Notes under the pieces: generated by a model
Databases searched by the model: none
Told to the model about the DNA's origin: nothing
What the model saw: the letters and a program-made list of their open reading frames with translations, nothing else
Shown: piece by piece, positions 13,982 through 22,105 of the stretch
How positions within the stretch are numbered: the stretch's first letter is position 1
Layout: every line of letters begins with the position of its first letter
Virus record (IMG/VR): IMGVR_UViG_3300025645_000154
Location: 1 to 41,747 of that record
Length of the DNA: 41,747 bases
DNA from: a virus
Reading direction: 5' to 3' (one strand)
Position numbers and translations under genes: made by a program

Positions 13982-14215
13982 ATGAACATTAAAGATAAAA
14001 TAGATCAAATTAAATTAGCTAAGGTTAAAGTGGCTGTATATAGTGATAACATTGTGATATTAGGTGAGGAAGGACAGTTCCCAGAACCACTGGTACCTAA
14101 TTACATAGACATAGGTGATGTATTGGATGAGATGCTAGAGGATATTGCAGAATTTGGTCTTTACAATGATATGTACTCACACCTTGAAGCTTTAAAAGAT
14201 AAGTATAACTTATAA
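13982..14215 (+). CDS. Hypothetical acidic protein (77 aa)
   Basis: ATG follows AAGGG, 9 bp after the polymerase gene. The sequence has a basic start and an acidic C-terminal helix (DVLDEMLEDIAEFGLY). The position matches T7 gene 1.1 region or the gp2-type inhibitors, but I see no similarity to either. Function unknown. Confidence 0.6.
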   Translation: MNIKDKIDQIKLAKVKVAVYSDNIVILGEEGQFPEPLVPNYIDIGDVLDEMLEDIAEFGLYNDMYSHLEALKDKYNL

Positions 14216-14289
14216 TAAGTATTAGATTAGACTAATATAAGGCATTACCTAATTATAATACCTTACACAAAGAAGCCACAAGAAAACCC

Positions 14290-14330
14290 CAATGATTTCA
14301 AGTACTTCAATAGGGTGGACTATAGAAGGA
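14290..14330 (+). promoter_or_regulatory. Phage RNA polymerase promoter, copy 1 of tandem pair
   Basis: This 41-bp block is identical to 14351-14391 and shares its core AGGGTGGACTATAGAAG with 4221-4260. It stands in the gap after the RNA polymerase gene, as phi1.1A does in T7. The perfect identity of the two copies suggests recent duplication or concerted maintenance. Confidence 0.88.
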
Positions 14331-14350
14331 AGTTGCCCCGATTGTGACTT

Positions 14351-14391
14351 CAATGATTTCAAGTACTTCAATAGGGTGGACTATAGAAGGA
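14351..14391 (+). promoter_or_regulatory. Phage RNA polymerase promoter, copy 2 of tandem pair
   Basis: Identical to 14290-14330 and 61 bp downstream of it. It points toward the replication genes and would drive the middle transcript. It would also produce the primer RNA at the adjoining AT-rich stretch, as phi1.1B does in T7. Confidence 0.88.
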
Positions 14392-14533
14392 AAAACAAAG
14401 TGAATACTAATTGTTATACTGTACTATATAGTATAACACTGAATAACACAGTATATTCTCTTTATTTATCTCTTTATAACACCTACTAAAGAACCTATAT
14501 GATACTATATAGGTAACTAAAACAGGATAAGAC
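14392..14533 (+). other. AT-rich leader with hairpins; candidate primary replication origin
   Basis: Directly after the promoter pair lies an AT-rich segment with two clean hairpins: GTTATACT/AGTATAAC (14413-14420/14430-14437) and CCTATAT/ATATAGG (14494-14500/14507-14513). In T7 the primary origin is exactly two promoters plus an AT-rich stretch behind gene 1. The origin call rests on this parallel. An open frame across the promoters (14292-14489) is judged chance. Confidence 0.65.
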
Positions 14534-14668
14534 ATGGAAAAAGAATACAAAGTGAATCCAGATGGTACTATTACATGGGTAAATAAATTAACACTAAAAC
14601 CTCTAGAGGTTGATGTGGAGCTATCCGAGGACTTCATGGAATATGATGATCATAAATTATTTAAATAA
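14534..14668 (+). CDS. Small hypothetical acidic protein (44 aa)
   Basis: ATG is preceded by CAGGATAAGAC, a moderate ribosome site. It is the first gene after the tandem promoters. The product has a strand-forming start (MEKEYKVNPDGTITWV) and an acidic end (LSEDFMEYDDH). No family recognised. Small acidic proteins here in T7-like phages can inhibit host enzymes, as T7 gp2 does, but no similarity can be claimed. Confidence 0.5.
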   Translation: MEKEYKVNPDGTITWVNKLTLKPLEVDVELSEDFMEYDDHKLFK

Positions 14669-14722
14669 AATTTAACCTGAGTACAGAGTATTGAGGAGGT
14701 GATCTTTTCTAAACTAAATTAT

Positions 14723-14797
14723 CTAGGTGCCGCTCAATTGGTAGAGCAGCGAGATATAAATCGTGTGTTGTAGGTTCGATTCCTATCACCTAGACCA
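14723..14797 (+). tRNA. tRNA-like gene with an irregular anticodon arm
   Basis: Acceptor CTAGGTG/CACCTAG (14723-14729/14787-14793), D arm GCTC/GAGC (14732-14735/14744-14747), T arm GTAGG/CCTAT with loop TTCGATT (14770-14786), discriminator A and an encoded CCA (14795-14797) are all standard. The anticodon arm is not: GCGA pairs with TCGT (14749-14752/14761-14764), leaving GATATAAA, an 8-nt loop on a 4-bp stem (or a 6-nt loop closed by G-A). The gene is one base short of usual. No anticodon can be read with confidence. It may be a damaged tRNA or one with an altered role. Confidence 0.8.
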
Positions 14798-14824
14798 TAA
14801 CTAACATTGAATAATGGAGTTAAC

Positions 14825-15025
14825 ATGATTAATACAGTGTTTCAAGGTGACAATGGGTGGGTGCTAAACCATCTTAAGAATAAGAATGCAAAATTTGTAA
14901 GAAGAATTTATGAACATAACGTATACTACTTTGCAGCTAATAGAGTTGCACGTAGGTATTTAAGATCAACAAAATTAAAAAATCTAGGTGTAAAAATTAA
15001 CCTAGAGCTAAACGCTTTTTCGTAG
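14825..15025 (+). CDS. Small basic hypothetical protein (66 aa)
   Basis: ATG 14825 follows TGGAG; an in-frame TTG at 14807 lacks a site. The product is basic and aromatic (VRRIYEHNVYYFAANRVARR). No family recognised. It lies 9 bp before the SSB gene and may bind nucleic acid. Confidence 0.6.
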   Translation: MINTVFQGDNGWVLNHLKNKNAKFVRRIYEHNVYYFAANRVARRYLRSTKLKNLGVKINLELNAFS

Positions 15026-15034
15026 GAGAAAAAC

Positions 15035-15568
15035 ATGAGCAAGATTTCAGTAGTAACACCAATTGGTAAAGCAGAATGGTTCTCACTTAACAAGGTAGAC
15101 AAGTTTGGTAATTATACTTGTACACTACAGCTTGAGGATGCACCAGAAACACACAAGTTAATCTCTAAGATTGATGAGTTAGGAGAGGGTGCTAAACCAT
15201 ATGCTAAACAAGAAGATGGTAGTTTTAAATTGAAACTAAAATTAAAATCCAACGGTCAGAAGAAAACAGGAGAGTTCTATAAAATTAACCCACCTGCAAT
15301 CTACAACGCACTAGGCAAAAGACTAGAAGGCAAAGCTCTTGAAGAGTTAAACGTAGGGAACGGAAGTGAAATCCGTGCAAAGATTGATCTATCTGCATAT
15401 GAGTTCCAAGGTAAGACAGGAGTATCATGTAAAGTTAAATCAGTACAGATTGCTAAAGTTGTAGAGTTCAGTTCAAGTGACTCAGGCTTTGGTGCATTAG
15501 AATCAGAAGAGATTGATGAAGGTGAAGCACAAGGTGCAAGTGAGCCTAAGTCTGATTATGATTTCTAA
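15035..15568 (+). CDS. Single-stranded DNA-binding protein (T7 gp2.5-like)
   Basis: The 177-residue protein has the pattern of gp2.5/DUF2815-type SSBs: an OB-like core, a GKAEWFSLNKVDKFGNYTC start, INPPAIYNALGK in the middle and an acidic tail ending SDYDF. The final aromatic residue after acidic ones is needed in gp2.5 for contact with the polymerase and helicase. It coats single-stranded DNA at the fork. AGGAG precedes the ATG. Gene order SSB, junction nuclease, primase-helicase, polymerase matches T7. Confidence 0.9.
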   Translation: MSKISVVTPIGKAEWFSLNKVDKFGNYTCTLQLEDAPETHKLISKIDELGEGAKPYAKQEDGSFKLKLKLKSNGQKKTGEFYKINPPAIYNALGKRLEGKALEELNVGNGSEIRAKIDLSAYEFQGKTGVSCKVKSVQIAKVVEFSSSDSGFGALESEEIDEGEAQGASEPKSDYDF

Positions 15569-15953
15569 TATATTTATACCAGTAGCTCCCACACCCGCTA
15601 GTCGTCCAAGGATTAGTAGGTATGGGAATTATTATCCTAAGAATTATACAGAGTTTAGGAAACAACTTTATATGCACCTTAAGAAATTACAAGGTAAACA
15701 TAAAGCTGTAGAGAAAGCAGAGTTCAGTGTTGAGCTAGAGTTAATATGTAAGAAACCTAAGAAGCCAAGTAATCCATACCCAAGAGGTGATGTAGATAAT
15801 TATGCTAAAGGTTATCTTGATGGTATTACCTATGCTCAACTCTTTTGGGACGATGATATACAGGTTGTAAAATTAAATATTACTAAACGATATCAAGAAG
15901 AAGGTGAAGATTATGGTGCCAAAATTACAATCGAACAGCTTACGTGCATTTGA
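15558..15953 (+). CDS. RusA-like Holliday junction endonuclease
   Basis: The acidic pattern GDVDN (77-81), K84, D88 and WDDD (97-100) is that of RusA resolvases, which cut four-way junctions as dimers. At 131 residues it has the usual RusA size. I place the start at ATG 15558 inside the SSB stop; the earlier ATG 15513 would add residues from the SSB tail frame. T7 uses the unrelated endonuclease I (gp3) at this place in the gene order, so this is a functional replacement that would resolve branched DNA before packaging. Confidence 0.88.
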   Translation: MISNIFIPVAPTPASRPRISRYGNYYPKNYTEFRKQLYMHLKKLQGKHKAVEKAEFSVELELICKKPKKPSNPYPRGDVDNYAKGYLDGITYAQLFWDDDIQVVKLNITKRYQEEGEDYGAKITIEQLTCI

Positions 15954-16296
15954 TATGTTACTACAAGCAGCTAAGGAATATAGTGGTGCAGAGTATAAAT
16001 TCTATTCCACTGGTTTCTTTAGGTATGTTAGAGAGGGACACAGTACATTCCTAATTGAAGATATGTATATAGAAAGAGACTTCCGTGGGACACCAGTTGC
16101 TTCCATAATAGTCTCAGACTTTAATGACTTCCTAATTACAGAAGATATTATATTTGTATATGGGTATGTTATGAAAAACTCAGATCAATGTAAGAAGAGA
16201 CTTGCTATCTTTGATAGGTGGGGTCTTAAAATAACAAATGAAACTGATGATTGGTATGTACTAAGTTCATTGGTTAAGGACTTGAAAGGTAAATAA
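15913..16296 (+). CDS. GNAT-like N-acetyltransferase domain protein
   Basis: The segment LIEDMYIERDFRGTPVASII is like the motif A strand-loop-helix of GNAT enzymes, where Arg-Gly-x-x holds acetyl-CoA, although the second Gly is replaced. The full length (127 residues) fits a small GNAT. The start is uncertain: ATG 15913 behind AAGGTGAAG is my choice, with GTG 15904 and ATG 15955 possible. Substrate unknown; acetylation of a host protein or a degenerate fold are both possible. Confidence 0.6.
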   Translation: MVPKLQSNSLRAFDMLLQAAKEYSGAEYKFYSTGFFRYVREGHSTFLIEDMYIERDFRGTPVASIIVSDFNDFLITEDIIFVYGYVMKNSDQCKKRLAIFDRWGLKITNETDDWYVLSSLVKDLKGK

Positions 16297-16742
16297 TGTT
16301 ATATGAAAGAATAGATAAGAATGGTAATGTAATACGATTCCGTTTTTCTAAAGAGGATATTAGTATTATAGATAAGCATAAATGGTTTATAGATAATGTA
16401 GGTTATGCTACAACTATAATAGATAGACTACCTATTAGGTTACATAAAATATTAATAACTTCGGGTATAGTAGACCATATATCTGGTGACAAGTTAGATA
16501 ATACCAGAGCTAACCTTAGAGTTGTTACTAAATCACAAAATTCTATGAATGTAGGTTTACGATTGAGTAATAAATCAGGTGCTACAGGTGTATTCAAGGT
16601 TAAAAATAGACTTAAATGGATAGCTTATATAAATATTTTAGGTAAGAGAAAAAATCTAGGTACTTTTAAATGCCCTATATTAGCTATACATGCTAGAAAA
16701 GTGGCAGAGAAAAAATACTTTGGTGACTATAGGAGACTGTAA
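16296..16742 (+). CDS. HNH homing endonuclease with AP2 DNA-binding domain
   Basis: The N-terminal half holds an HNH nuclease core (VDHISGDKLDNTRANLRVVT, His61, Asn69, Asn73). Residues about 93-148 form an AP2-like DNA-binding domain (SGATGVFKVKNRLKWIAYI...). This combination is typical of free-standing phage homing endonucleases. It overlaps its neighbours by one base on each side, between an accessory gene and the primase-helicase gene, as an intergenic invader would. An ACTATAGGAGA near 16728 resembles part of a phage promoter. Confidence 0.92.
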   Translation: MLYERIDKNGNVIRFRFSKEDISIIDKHKWFIDNVGYATTIIDRLPIRLHKILITSGIVDHISGDKLDNTRANLRVVTKSQNSMNVGLRLSNKSGATGVFKVKNRLKWIAYINILGKRKNLGTFKCPILAIHARKVAEKKYFGDYRRL

Positions 16743-18361
16743 TGAGTACTGCAGGTATTTATCAATATAAAGGACCGTGTGATAACTGTGGTAGTTCTGA
16801 TGCTAACGCACACTACACAGATGGCAATACATTCTGCTTTAGTTGCGGTATAGTTAATAAGGGTGATAAAACTGATTCTACAGAGGTTACAATGGAGAAA
16901 GAATATAAACCAACTTACATTGAGTACCCACAGAATATACGTGGTGTCAATGATATAACACTTAAGAAGTTTTCCTATGGTGTAGCTAATGCTAAACATG
17001 TAACACACTACTTTGATAGTAAGGGTGAGCTTGTAGCGGAGAAATACCGTGGTAAGGATAAAGCATTTTCTTGGTCAGGTAACGCTAAACAGGCTGTACT
17101 ATTTGGACAGCAGTTATGGAAACCACACAAGAAGATTAGTATTACAATTACAGAAGGTGAGATAGATGCTATGTCTATCTCTCAATTACAGAATAATAAA
17201 TACCCAGTAGTGTCAGTACCTAATGGTGCTAACTCTGCTAAGAAAGATATTAAGAGACAGCTAGAATGGCTGCTAGGGTTTAAAGAGGTTGTACTTTGCT
17301 TCGATAATGACAAAGTAGGGCAAGAAGCAGCAGAAGAAGTTGCTAGTCTATTTCCACCTAAGTTTGTACGGATTGCACACTTACCCCTTAAAGATGCGAA
17401 TGATATGCTTAAGAATGGCAAGTCGTTTGAATTATCTACCGCATTAAGAGATGCTAAACAATACACACCTGATGGTATACTTCAAGGAGCTGCTATTGTT
17501 GAAGCTCTAATGAAAGAAGATAAAACTGTCTCATTTCCTTTCCCAGATTTCATGCCAGTTTCAACCAAGATGCTAGGTGGTATACGTACCAGTGAGCTTA
17601 TGGTTATAACAGCCGGAACAGGGTCAGGTAAGACTACAATGATTAAACAGATGCAATACCATTACTTCAAAGAAACACAGCTTAATCAAGCTCTGATACA
17701 CTTAGAGGAGCCATTAAAGACTACAGCTAAAGACTTAGTTGGAATCTCAATGGAAACAAGGATACATCTAAATGATTCCGTAGACCGTGATGAATATAAG
17801 AAGAGAGCAGAAGAGATTTTCCTATCTGTGGATACAGAAGGGCAATCAAGACTGAACTTATATGATACATTTGGTTCAATGGACAGCGCAGACCTTTACA
17901 ATAAGATTAGATTCATGGTTAAAGGTTTAGACTGTAAGATCATTTGGTTAGATCACTTAAGTATATTGGTATCTGATTTAGGACAAGAGGGTGATGAACG
18001 TAGAGCTATTGATTCTATTATGCATCAACTTAAATCTCTAACAGTAGAACTAGATTGCTTTATAGGTTTAGTAGTACACTTGAATAACAATACTCAGACA
18101 CCGTTTGAAGAAGGTGGTTCAATTACTATTAATAATCTAAGAGGAAGCGGAGGTATCAAACAATTAAGCGACAGCGTAATGGCTATCTCTAGAAACCAAC
18201 AAGCAGAAGATGAAACTGAAAGGAACACTGTGAAGGTATCTATATTAAAAAATAGATTCTCAGGTGAAACAGGCACATCAGATAAGGTTACATATAATGG
18301 CTTTACTGGTAAGTTTGAACCTTACGTTGAATCAGATGGTGGAGGTTCCGGTGACTTCTAA
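16742..18361 (+). CDS. Primase-helicase (T7 gp4-like)
   Basis: The zinc-binding domain has C13/C16 and C32/C35. The TOPRIM primase part has Glu138 in ITEGEIDAM and the later CFDNDKVGQEA. The RecA-like helicase has Walker A GTGSGKTT (about 292-299) and a DnaB-type core. It unwinds the fork and makes RNA primers for the polymerase. At 539 residues it is close to T7 gp4 (566). The start overlaps the stop of the homing nuclease gene (TAATG). Confidence 0.96.
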   Translation: MSTAGIYQYKGPCDNCGSSDANAHYTDGNTFCFSCGIVNKGDKTDSTEVTMEKEYKPTYIEYPQNIRGVNDITLKKFSYGVANAKHVTHYFDSKGELVAEKYRGKDKAFSWSGNAKQAVLFGQQLWKPHKKISITITEGEIDAMSISQLQNNKYPVVSVPNGANSAKKDIKRQLEWLLGFKEVVLCFDNDKVGQEAAEEVASLFPPKFVRIAHLPLKDANDMLKNGKSFELSTALRDAKQYTPDGILQGAAIVEALMKEDKTVSFPFPDFMPVSTKMLGGIRTSELMVITAGTGSGKTTMIKQMQYHYFKETQLNQALIHLEEPLKTTAKDLVGISMETRIHLNDSVDRDEYKKRAEEIFLSVDTEGQSRLNLYDTFGSMDSADLYNKIRFMVKGLDCKIIWLDHLSILVSDLGQEGDERRAIDSIMHQLKSLTVELDCFIGLVVHLNNNTQTPFEEGGSITINNLRGSGGIKQLSDSVMAISRNQQAEDETERNTVKVSILKNRFSGETGTSDKVTYNGFTGKFEPYVESDGGGSGDF

Positions 18362-18378
18362 ACCAAAGGATTTGGACA

Positions 18379-18933
18379 ATGACTGAAATTAGACAACAAT
18401 GTAGTGTCTGTAATACGTTTAAAACGTATAGGAGCTACAGTAAGAAATGTGATACAAAAAGTGGCTATAGTTTAAAGTGTAAGGAGTGTGTAAAAAAAGA
18501 GTCTAAGGAGTATAGATTATCTAATCAGCCTAGTATTGTAAAAGAGAGACATGCTAGGAAGCGTTTAAATATGGAATTAGGTGATAGTTACATACGTAGA
18601 GCTATATCTAGTGCTATATCTAGAGCTAAATCGAAAGGGTATTCTAACTATGATACCAAGGAAGAACTTTTTAAATACTTGAAAAGTATAGGCGGTGTCC
18701 CTAGGTATTGTCCCATATTAGATATAGAACTAATATATGGTGGTGGTAGTATAGGAAACTCACCATCCCTAGATAGGATAGATGTAAGGAAAGGGTATAC
18801 CCGAGGTAATGTTTGGTTCATATCAGCCAGAGCAAATATGATGAAGAATGATGCCTCCTTCAAAGAATTGCAAAGATTCAGTAAGTACTTCATAAACAAC
18901 TTCACATCGTGGGGTAAGAAGAGGAAGAAATGA
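18379..18933 (+). CDS. HNH-type homing endonuclease, paralogue of the gene at 38069
   Basis: Near the N-terminus are zinc-type Cys pairs (CSVCNTF and CKECVKK). The C-terminal half has GGVPRYCPILD, then SPSLDRIDVRKGYTRGNVWF and SARANMMKN. This is the motif set of a phage HNH family. Nearly the same block is in the 38069 product. It is lodged between primase-helicase and polymerase genes, and overlaps the polymerase start by 4 bp, so it is likely a mobile insertion that spares both genes. Confidence 0.88.
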   Translation: MTEIRQQCSVCNTFKTYRSYSKKCDTKSGYSLKCKECVKKESKEYRLSNQPSIVKERHARKRLNMELGDSYIRRAISSAISRAKSKGYSNYDTKEELFKYLKSIGGVPRYCPILDIELIYGGGSIGNSPSLDRIDVRKGYTRGNVWFISARANMMKNDASFKELQRFSKYFINNFTSWGKKRKK

Positions 18934-20774
18934 GATTAATATTCGACATAGAGACAGACAATTATCTAGAGTTATGTACCAAGATACATTGTATTGTAGC
19001 AGAGAGTTACGATACTGGTCAGGTCTGGAAATTTAAACCAGATGAAATCAAGGAAGGATTAAAACTATTACAAGATGCAGATGTACTTATAGGACATAAC
19101 ATTCTCGACTTTGATATCAGAGCTATTAAAAAGTTCTATCCTAAATGGGATACCAAAGCTAAGTTATATGACACATTAGTTGCTGCCAAGTTTGCATTCC
19201 CTGACATTAAAGAAAAAGATTTCAAACGTCTAGGTAATGTAATGCGTAAGCCTAAGAGCCATCAGACTGATCTAGATAAGCTTAAGTTACGTAACATAGG
19301 TAAGCATTCACTTGAAGCTTATGGTGTTAGGTTAGGGCTACACAAAGGAACATTTGGTAAAGAAGTAGGGTTTGAAACCTATTCAGAAGAAATGTTAGAG
19401 TACTGTGCACAAGATGTATCTGTGAATGCAAGGTTGTATCACAAGTTATTAAGCATGGAACTAGATGAAGAAATTTTAGAAAAAGAATTTGAAGCTCAAC
19501 TTATATGCTTAGAACAATCCACATTTGGATTTAGATTCGACCATGAGGCAGCTTTAAAATTAGAGAAACAATTTAAAGAAGAACAAGAGAAGTTACAAGA
19601 CGAGATAAAGTCTAAGCTCGGTGGTGTGTTTATTATACCACTTGAGATTGTTACACCTAAACGTAGTATTAACTATAAAGATGTAACACAAGCGTCTAGA
19701 ACAGTAGGTTGTCCCTTTACGAAGATAATGGTAAAGGACTTTAATCCTACATCTAGACACGATGTAACAACTAGAATGATCGAGAGATACAATTGGAAAC
19801 CTAGAGAGTTTGGTAAGGACGGTAAGCCCACACTGAGTGAAGAGGTGTTGGTTCATTGTAAACTTGAAGTAGCTGAACCACTCAGGAAACTGTTTACGTT
19901 ACAGAAACGTATGGGAATGTTATCTGAGGGTAGGAATGCATGGCTTAAACTTTATAATGAAGATACTAAAGCTATACATGGTAGGGTAGATATACTAGGA
20001 ACAGCGACACACCGTTGTACACATAGTAGACCTAACTTAGGTCAGATACCTTCTGTTAGATCACCTTATGGTAAGGAATGTAGATCATTATTTACAGTAC
20101 CAGATGGGTGGAAACTCTTTGGTACAGATGCAGCAGGTCTAGAGTTAAGAATGTTAGCACATTACATGGCTCCATTTGACGGTGGTGCTTATGCTGATAT
20201 TATTCTCAATGGAGATATCCACACAACTAACCAAGAAGCAGCAGGTCTAGAAAGTAGAGACATGGCTAAGACATTTATCTATGCTAAGATTTATGGTTCT
20301 GGTATTGGTGGGTTAGCTGAGACATGTAAGACAACAACTGAAGAGATGCATGGTATTGTTAAAAGTTTTAACGAGAACACACCTGCATTAAAGCAATTGA
20401 CTGATGCTGTTAAAGCAGCCTCAACCTTTCGTGGATATGTTAAGTCTTTAGATGGTAGAAGAATACCAGTTAAGTCACAGCATTCTGCTTTGAATTATTT
20501 ATTACAGTCATCAGGTGCTATCGTTTGTAAATATTGGATGGTAGAGTTTCATAGATTAGTTAAGAAAGCAGGTTATGTATCTGGTGTTGATTATAAACAA
20601 TCAGCCTTCGTGCACGACGAACTCCAGTGGGCTTTCAATCCTAAGACTATTGAGGGTGAACTACTAGGTAAACTTTCTAGGCAAGCTATGGTAAGTACAG
20701 GTGAAAAACTAGGTGTAAGAATACCTCTAGATATCGGTTATGATATTGGAGATACTTATGCTGATACACACTAA
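18930..20774 (+). CDS. DNA polymerase, family A (T7 gp5-like)
   Basis: The 3'-5' exonuclease motifs FDIETD (Asp6, Glu8), HNILDFDI and YCAQDVSVNARLY, then polymerase motif A GTDAAGLELR (Asp400), motif B AKTFIYAKIYGSG and motif C VHDELQW (Asp563) are all present, so both activities should be intact. At 614 residues it is about 90 shorter than T7 gp5 (704); the thumb with its thioredoxin-binding loop may be reduced. ATGA overlap with the homing nuclease gene gives its start. Confidence 0.97.
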   Translation: MRLIFDIETDNYLELCTKIHCIVAESYDTGQVWKFKPDEIKEGLKLLQDADVLIGHNILDFDIRAIKKFYPKWDTKAKLYDTLVAAKFAFPDIKEKDFKRLGNVMRKPKSHQTDLDKLKLRNIGKHSLEAYGVRLGLHKGTFGKEVGFETYSEEMLEYCAQDVSVNARLYHKLLSMELDEEILEKEFEAQLICLEQSTFGFRFDHEAALKLEKQFKEEQEKLQDEIKSKLGGVFIIPLEIVTPKRSINYKDVTQASRTVGCPFTKIMVKDFNPTSRHDVTTRMIERYNWKPREFGKDGKPTLSEEVLVHCKLEVAEPLRKLFTLQKRMGMLSEGRNAWLKLYNEDTKAIHGRVDILGTATHRCTHSRPNLGQIPSVRSPYGKECRSLFTVPDGWKLFGTDAAGLELRMLAHYMAPFDGGAYADIILNGDIHTTNQEAAGLESRDMAKTFIYAKIYGSGIGGLAETCKTTTEEMHGIVKSFNENTPALKQLTDAVKAASTFRGYVKSLDGRRIPVKSQHSALNYLLQSSGAIVCKYWMVEFHRLVKKAGYVSGVDYKQSAFVHDELQWAFNPKTIEGELLGKLSRQAMVSTGEKLGVRIPLDIGYDIGDTYADTH

Positions 20775-20783
20775 GGATTAATT

Positions 20784-21011
20784 ATGACTAATGAAAAACT
20801 GGTTGAGATTTTATTCAAGAATATGGAAAAGGATGATTCCAATAATATCTTCACTAATTATAATAACTTTACTAGGGATGAACATGTGTTTGAGCAGACT
20901 GTTAAACACTGCTTGTTCTTAGTAGACACTTTATTTTCAGAGAATGATAGATTACAGCGAACAGTACATAGGCTTTTAGAGATTAATTCAAATCTAAAAG
21001 GTAAGGATTAG
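20784..21011 (+). CDS. Hypothetical helical protein (75 aa)
   Basis: ATG after AAGGATTAATT, 9 bp after the polymerase gene. Acidic, helical (VEILFKNMEKDD...RLLEINSNLKGKD). No family recognised. It may be a small replication-associated factor given its place, without direct evidence. Confidence 0.6.
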   Translation: MTNEKLVEILFKNMEKDDSNNIFTNYNNFTRDEHVFEQTVKHCLFLVDTLFSENDRLQRTVHRLLEINSNLKGKD

Positions 21012-21012
21012 T

Positions 21013-21201
21013 ATGGGCGTATTAATAAGTTTCAGTAAATATAAAGCTAAGATGAACCAAGCTAGGTTCTATTGGAGAATGACATTGTGTAGCTACCAAG
21101 ATTTAGCAAGACACTCAGGCATTACTGCAGAGAGAGCAGAGCGTTGGCAATTAGTTTTTCTAAAAGAAAAGAAAAAGGAAGAGGTAAATAATGGCAAGTG
21201 A
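21013..21201 (+). CDS. Small HTH-like DNA-binding protein (62 aa)
   Basis: Residues about 27-45 (SYQDLARHSGITAERAERW) resemble a helix-turn-helix, followed by a basic tail (KEKKKEEVNN). It could bind DNA near the replication genes or act as a small regulator. ATG lies two bases behind the previous stop, with AAGGATTAGT as ribosome site. It overlaps the next gene by 11 bp. Confidence 0.55.
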   Translation: MGVLISFSKYKAKMNQARFYWRMTLCSYQDLARHSGITAERAERWQLVFLKEKKKEEVNNGK

Positions 21202-21403
21202 CCACGAAGAGTTTTTAACAGAATTGATTAGGCATATAGGTGCAACACTAGAACAGTATGAATATGATAATAATATTCTACTAAAGTTCGATAGTGAGAT
21301 TGATTTAGAATATGATAGAACATTATCTTTTAAACTGGCTGACTCTCTACCTGATTCGGAGAGAGAAGAATTTGAAACTAAGGAAATTAAAGATGAACGG
21401 TAA
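21191..21403 (+). CDS. Hypothetical acidic protein (70 aa)
   Basis: The ATG follows AGAGGTAAATA inside the end of the previous gene. The product is strongly acidic (EYEYDNNI..., DSEIDLEYD). No motif recognised. Its 3' end overlaps the kinase gene by 11 bp. Confidence 0.55.
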   Translation: MASDHEEFLTELIRHIGATLEQYEYDNNILLKFDSEIDLEYDRTLSFKLADSLPDSEREEFETKEIKDER

Positions 21404-21950
21404 GGTATACTTAGGAATTTCAGGTAAGATGGGTAGTGGTAAAACTACTCTATCTGATGGTATTATTACAGCACTTGGTAGTCTCAAGGTAGTCAGAGTA
21501 TCTCTAGCTAAACCTATCAAAGATTTACAAGATATGATATATAAAGATTTAAACCTAACTATGCATGGTGATAAAGACCGTGAACTTTTAATAGCATTAG
21601 GAATGTGGGGGCGTAGTAAGTCTCCTGATTTCTGGTTAGAGAAAGCTGTTGAGAAGATGGAACTTATTGATGCAGATATTATTATCTGTGATGATGTGAG
21701 ATTCTTGAATGAAGCAGAGTGGTTTAATAAGAATGGATTACTAATGAGAATAGAAGGTGAACAACGTGGAGACAATGTAGACCCATCAAGAGCTGATGAC
21801 CCGACTGAGACAACACTTGATAACTTTGATTTTAAATACTATATAAACAATACTACTACTGCAGAAGCATCTCTAATGAGTGCTTTATATACAGTAGCTC
21901 AACACATTAACGTGTCGGAGGAGCTTATTAAAGAACTAGGAGGGGCATGA
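21393..21950 (+). CDS. Deoxynucleoside monophosphate kinase
   Basis: Walker A GKMGSGKTT (11-19) begins the 185-residue protein, as in T4 gp1-type dNMP kinases. DIIICDDVRFLNEAEW is the likely Walker B/lid region. These enzymes phosphorylate dNMPs from degraded host DNA to supply replication. ATG 21393 with AAGGA upstream is chosen; an earlier ATG at 21312 lies far inside the preceding gene. The product of the FEN-type exonuclease nearby would supply its substrates. Confidence 0.85.
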   Translation: MNGKVYLGISGKMGSGKTTLSDGIITALGSLKVVRVSLAKPIKDLQDMIYKDLNLTMHGDKDRELLIALGMWGRSKSPDFWLEKAVEKMELIDADIIICDDVRFLNEAEWFNKNGLLMRIEGEQRGDNVDPSRADDPTETTLDNFDFKYYINNTTTAEASLMSALYTVAQHINVSEELIKELGGA

Positions 21951-22105
21951 TGGCAGAGAAAAAGAAGGAGCCTACATTAGCTGAGAAGATTAATTTCTCA
22001 GGAAAAGGTAAATCTAAGAAGAGAAAGAAGAAACGTAAGTCCCAATGGAAAGCAATTGGTAGCGCACTTGGTTTCAATATGGATGACGATAAAAAGAAAA
22101 AGTAA
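21947..22105 (+). CDS. Very basic small protein (52 aa)
   Basis: Tandem ATGs follow AGGAGGGG and overlap the kinase stop. About 40% of residues are Lys or Arg, with a run KSKKRKKKRKSQW in the centre, and the end is acid-basic (MDDDKKKK). Non-specific DNA or RNA binding is likely. It may resemble the basic gp5.5-5.7 type factors of T7 only by position. Confidence 0.65.
   Translation: MMAEKKKEPTLAEKINFSGKGKSKKRKKKRKSQWKAIGSALGFNMDDDKKKK

Noticed and set aside
14292-14489. 65-codon open frame across the tandem promoters
   Set aside because: It is built from the promoter repeats and hairpins, has no good ribosome site and no protein-like pattern.
14723-14797. attP site for integration into a tRNA gene
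   Set aside because: No integrase or repressor gene in the whole genome.
16715-16737. Phage promoter before the primase gene (ACTATAGGAGA)
   Set aside because: Only the initiation part fits; the conserved upstream block AATAGGGTGG is missing.
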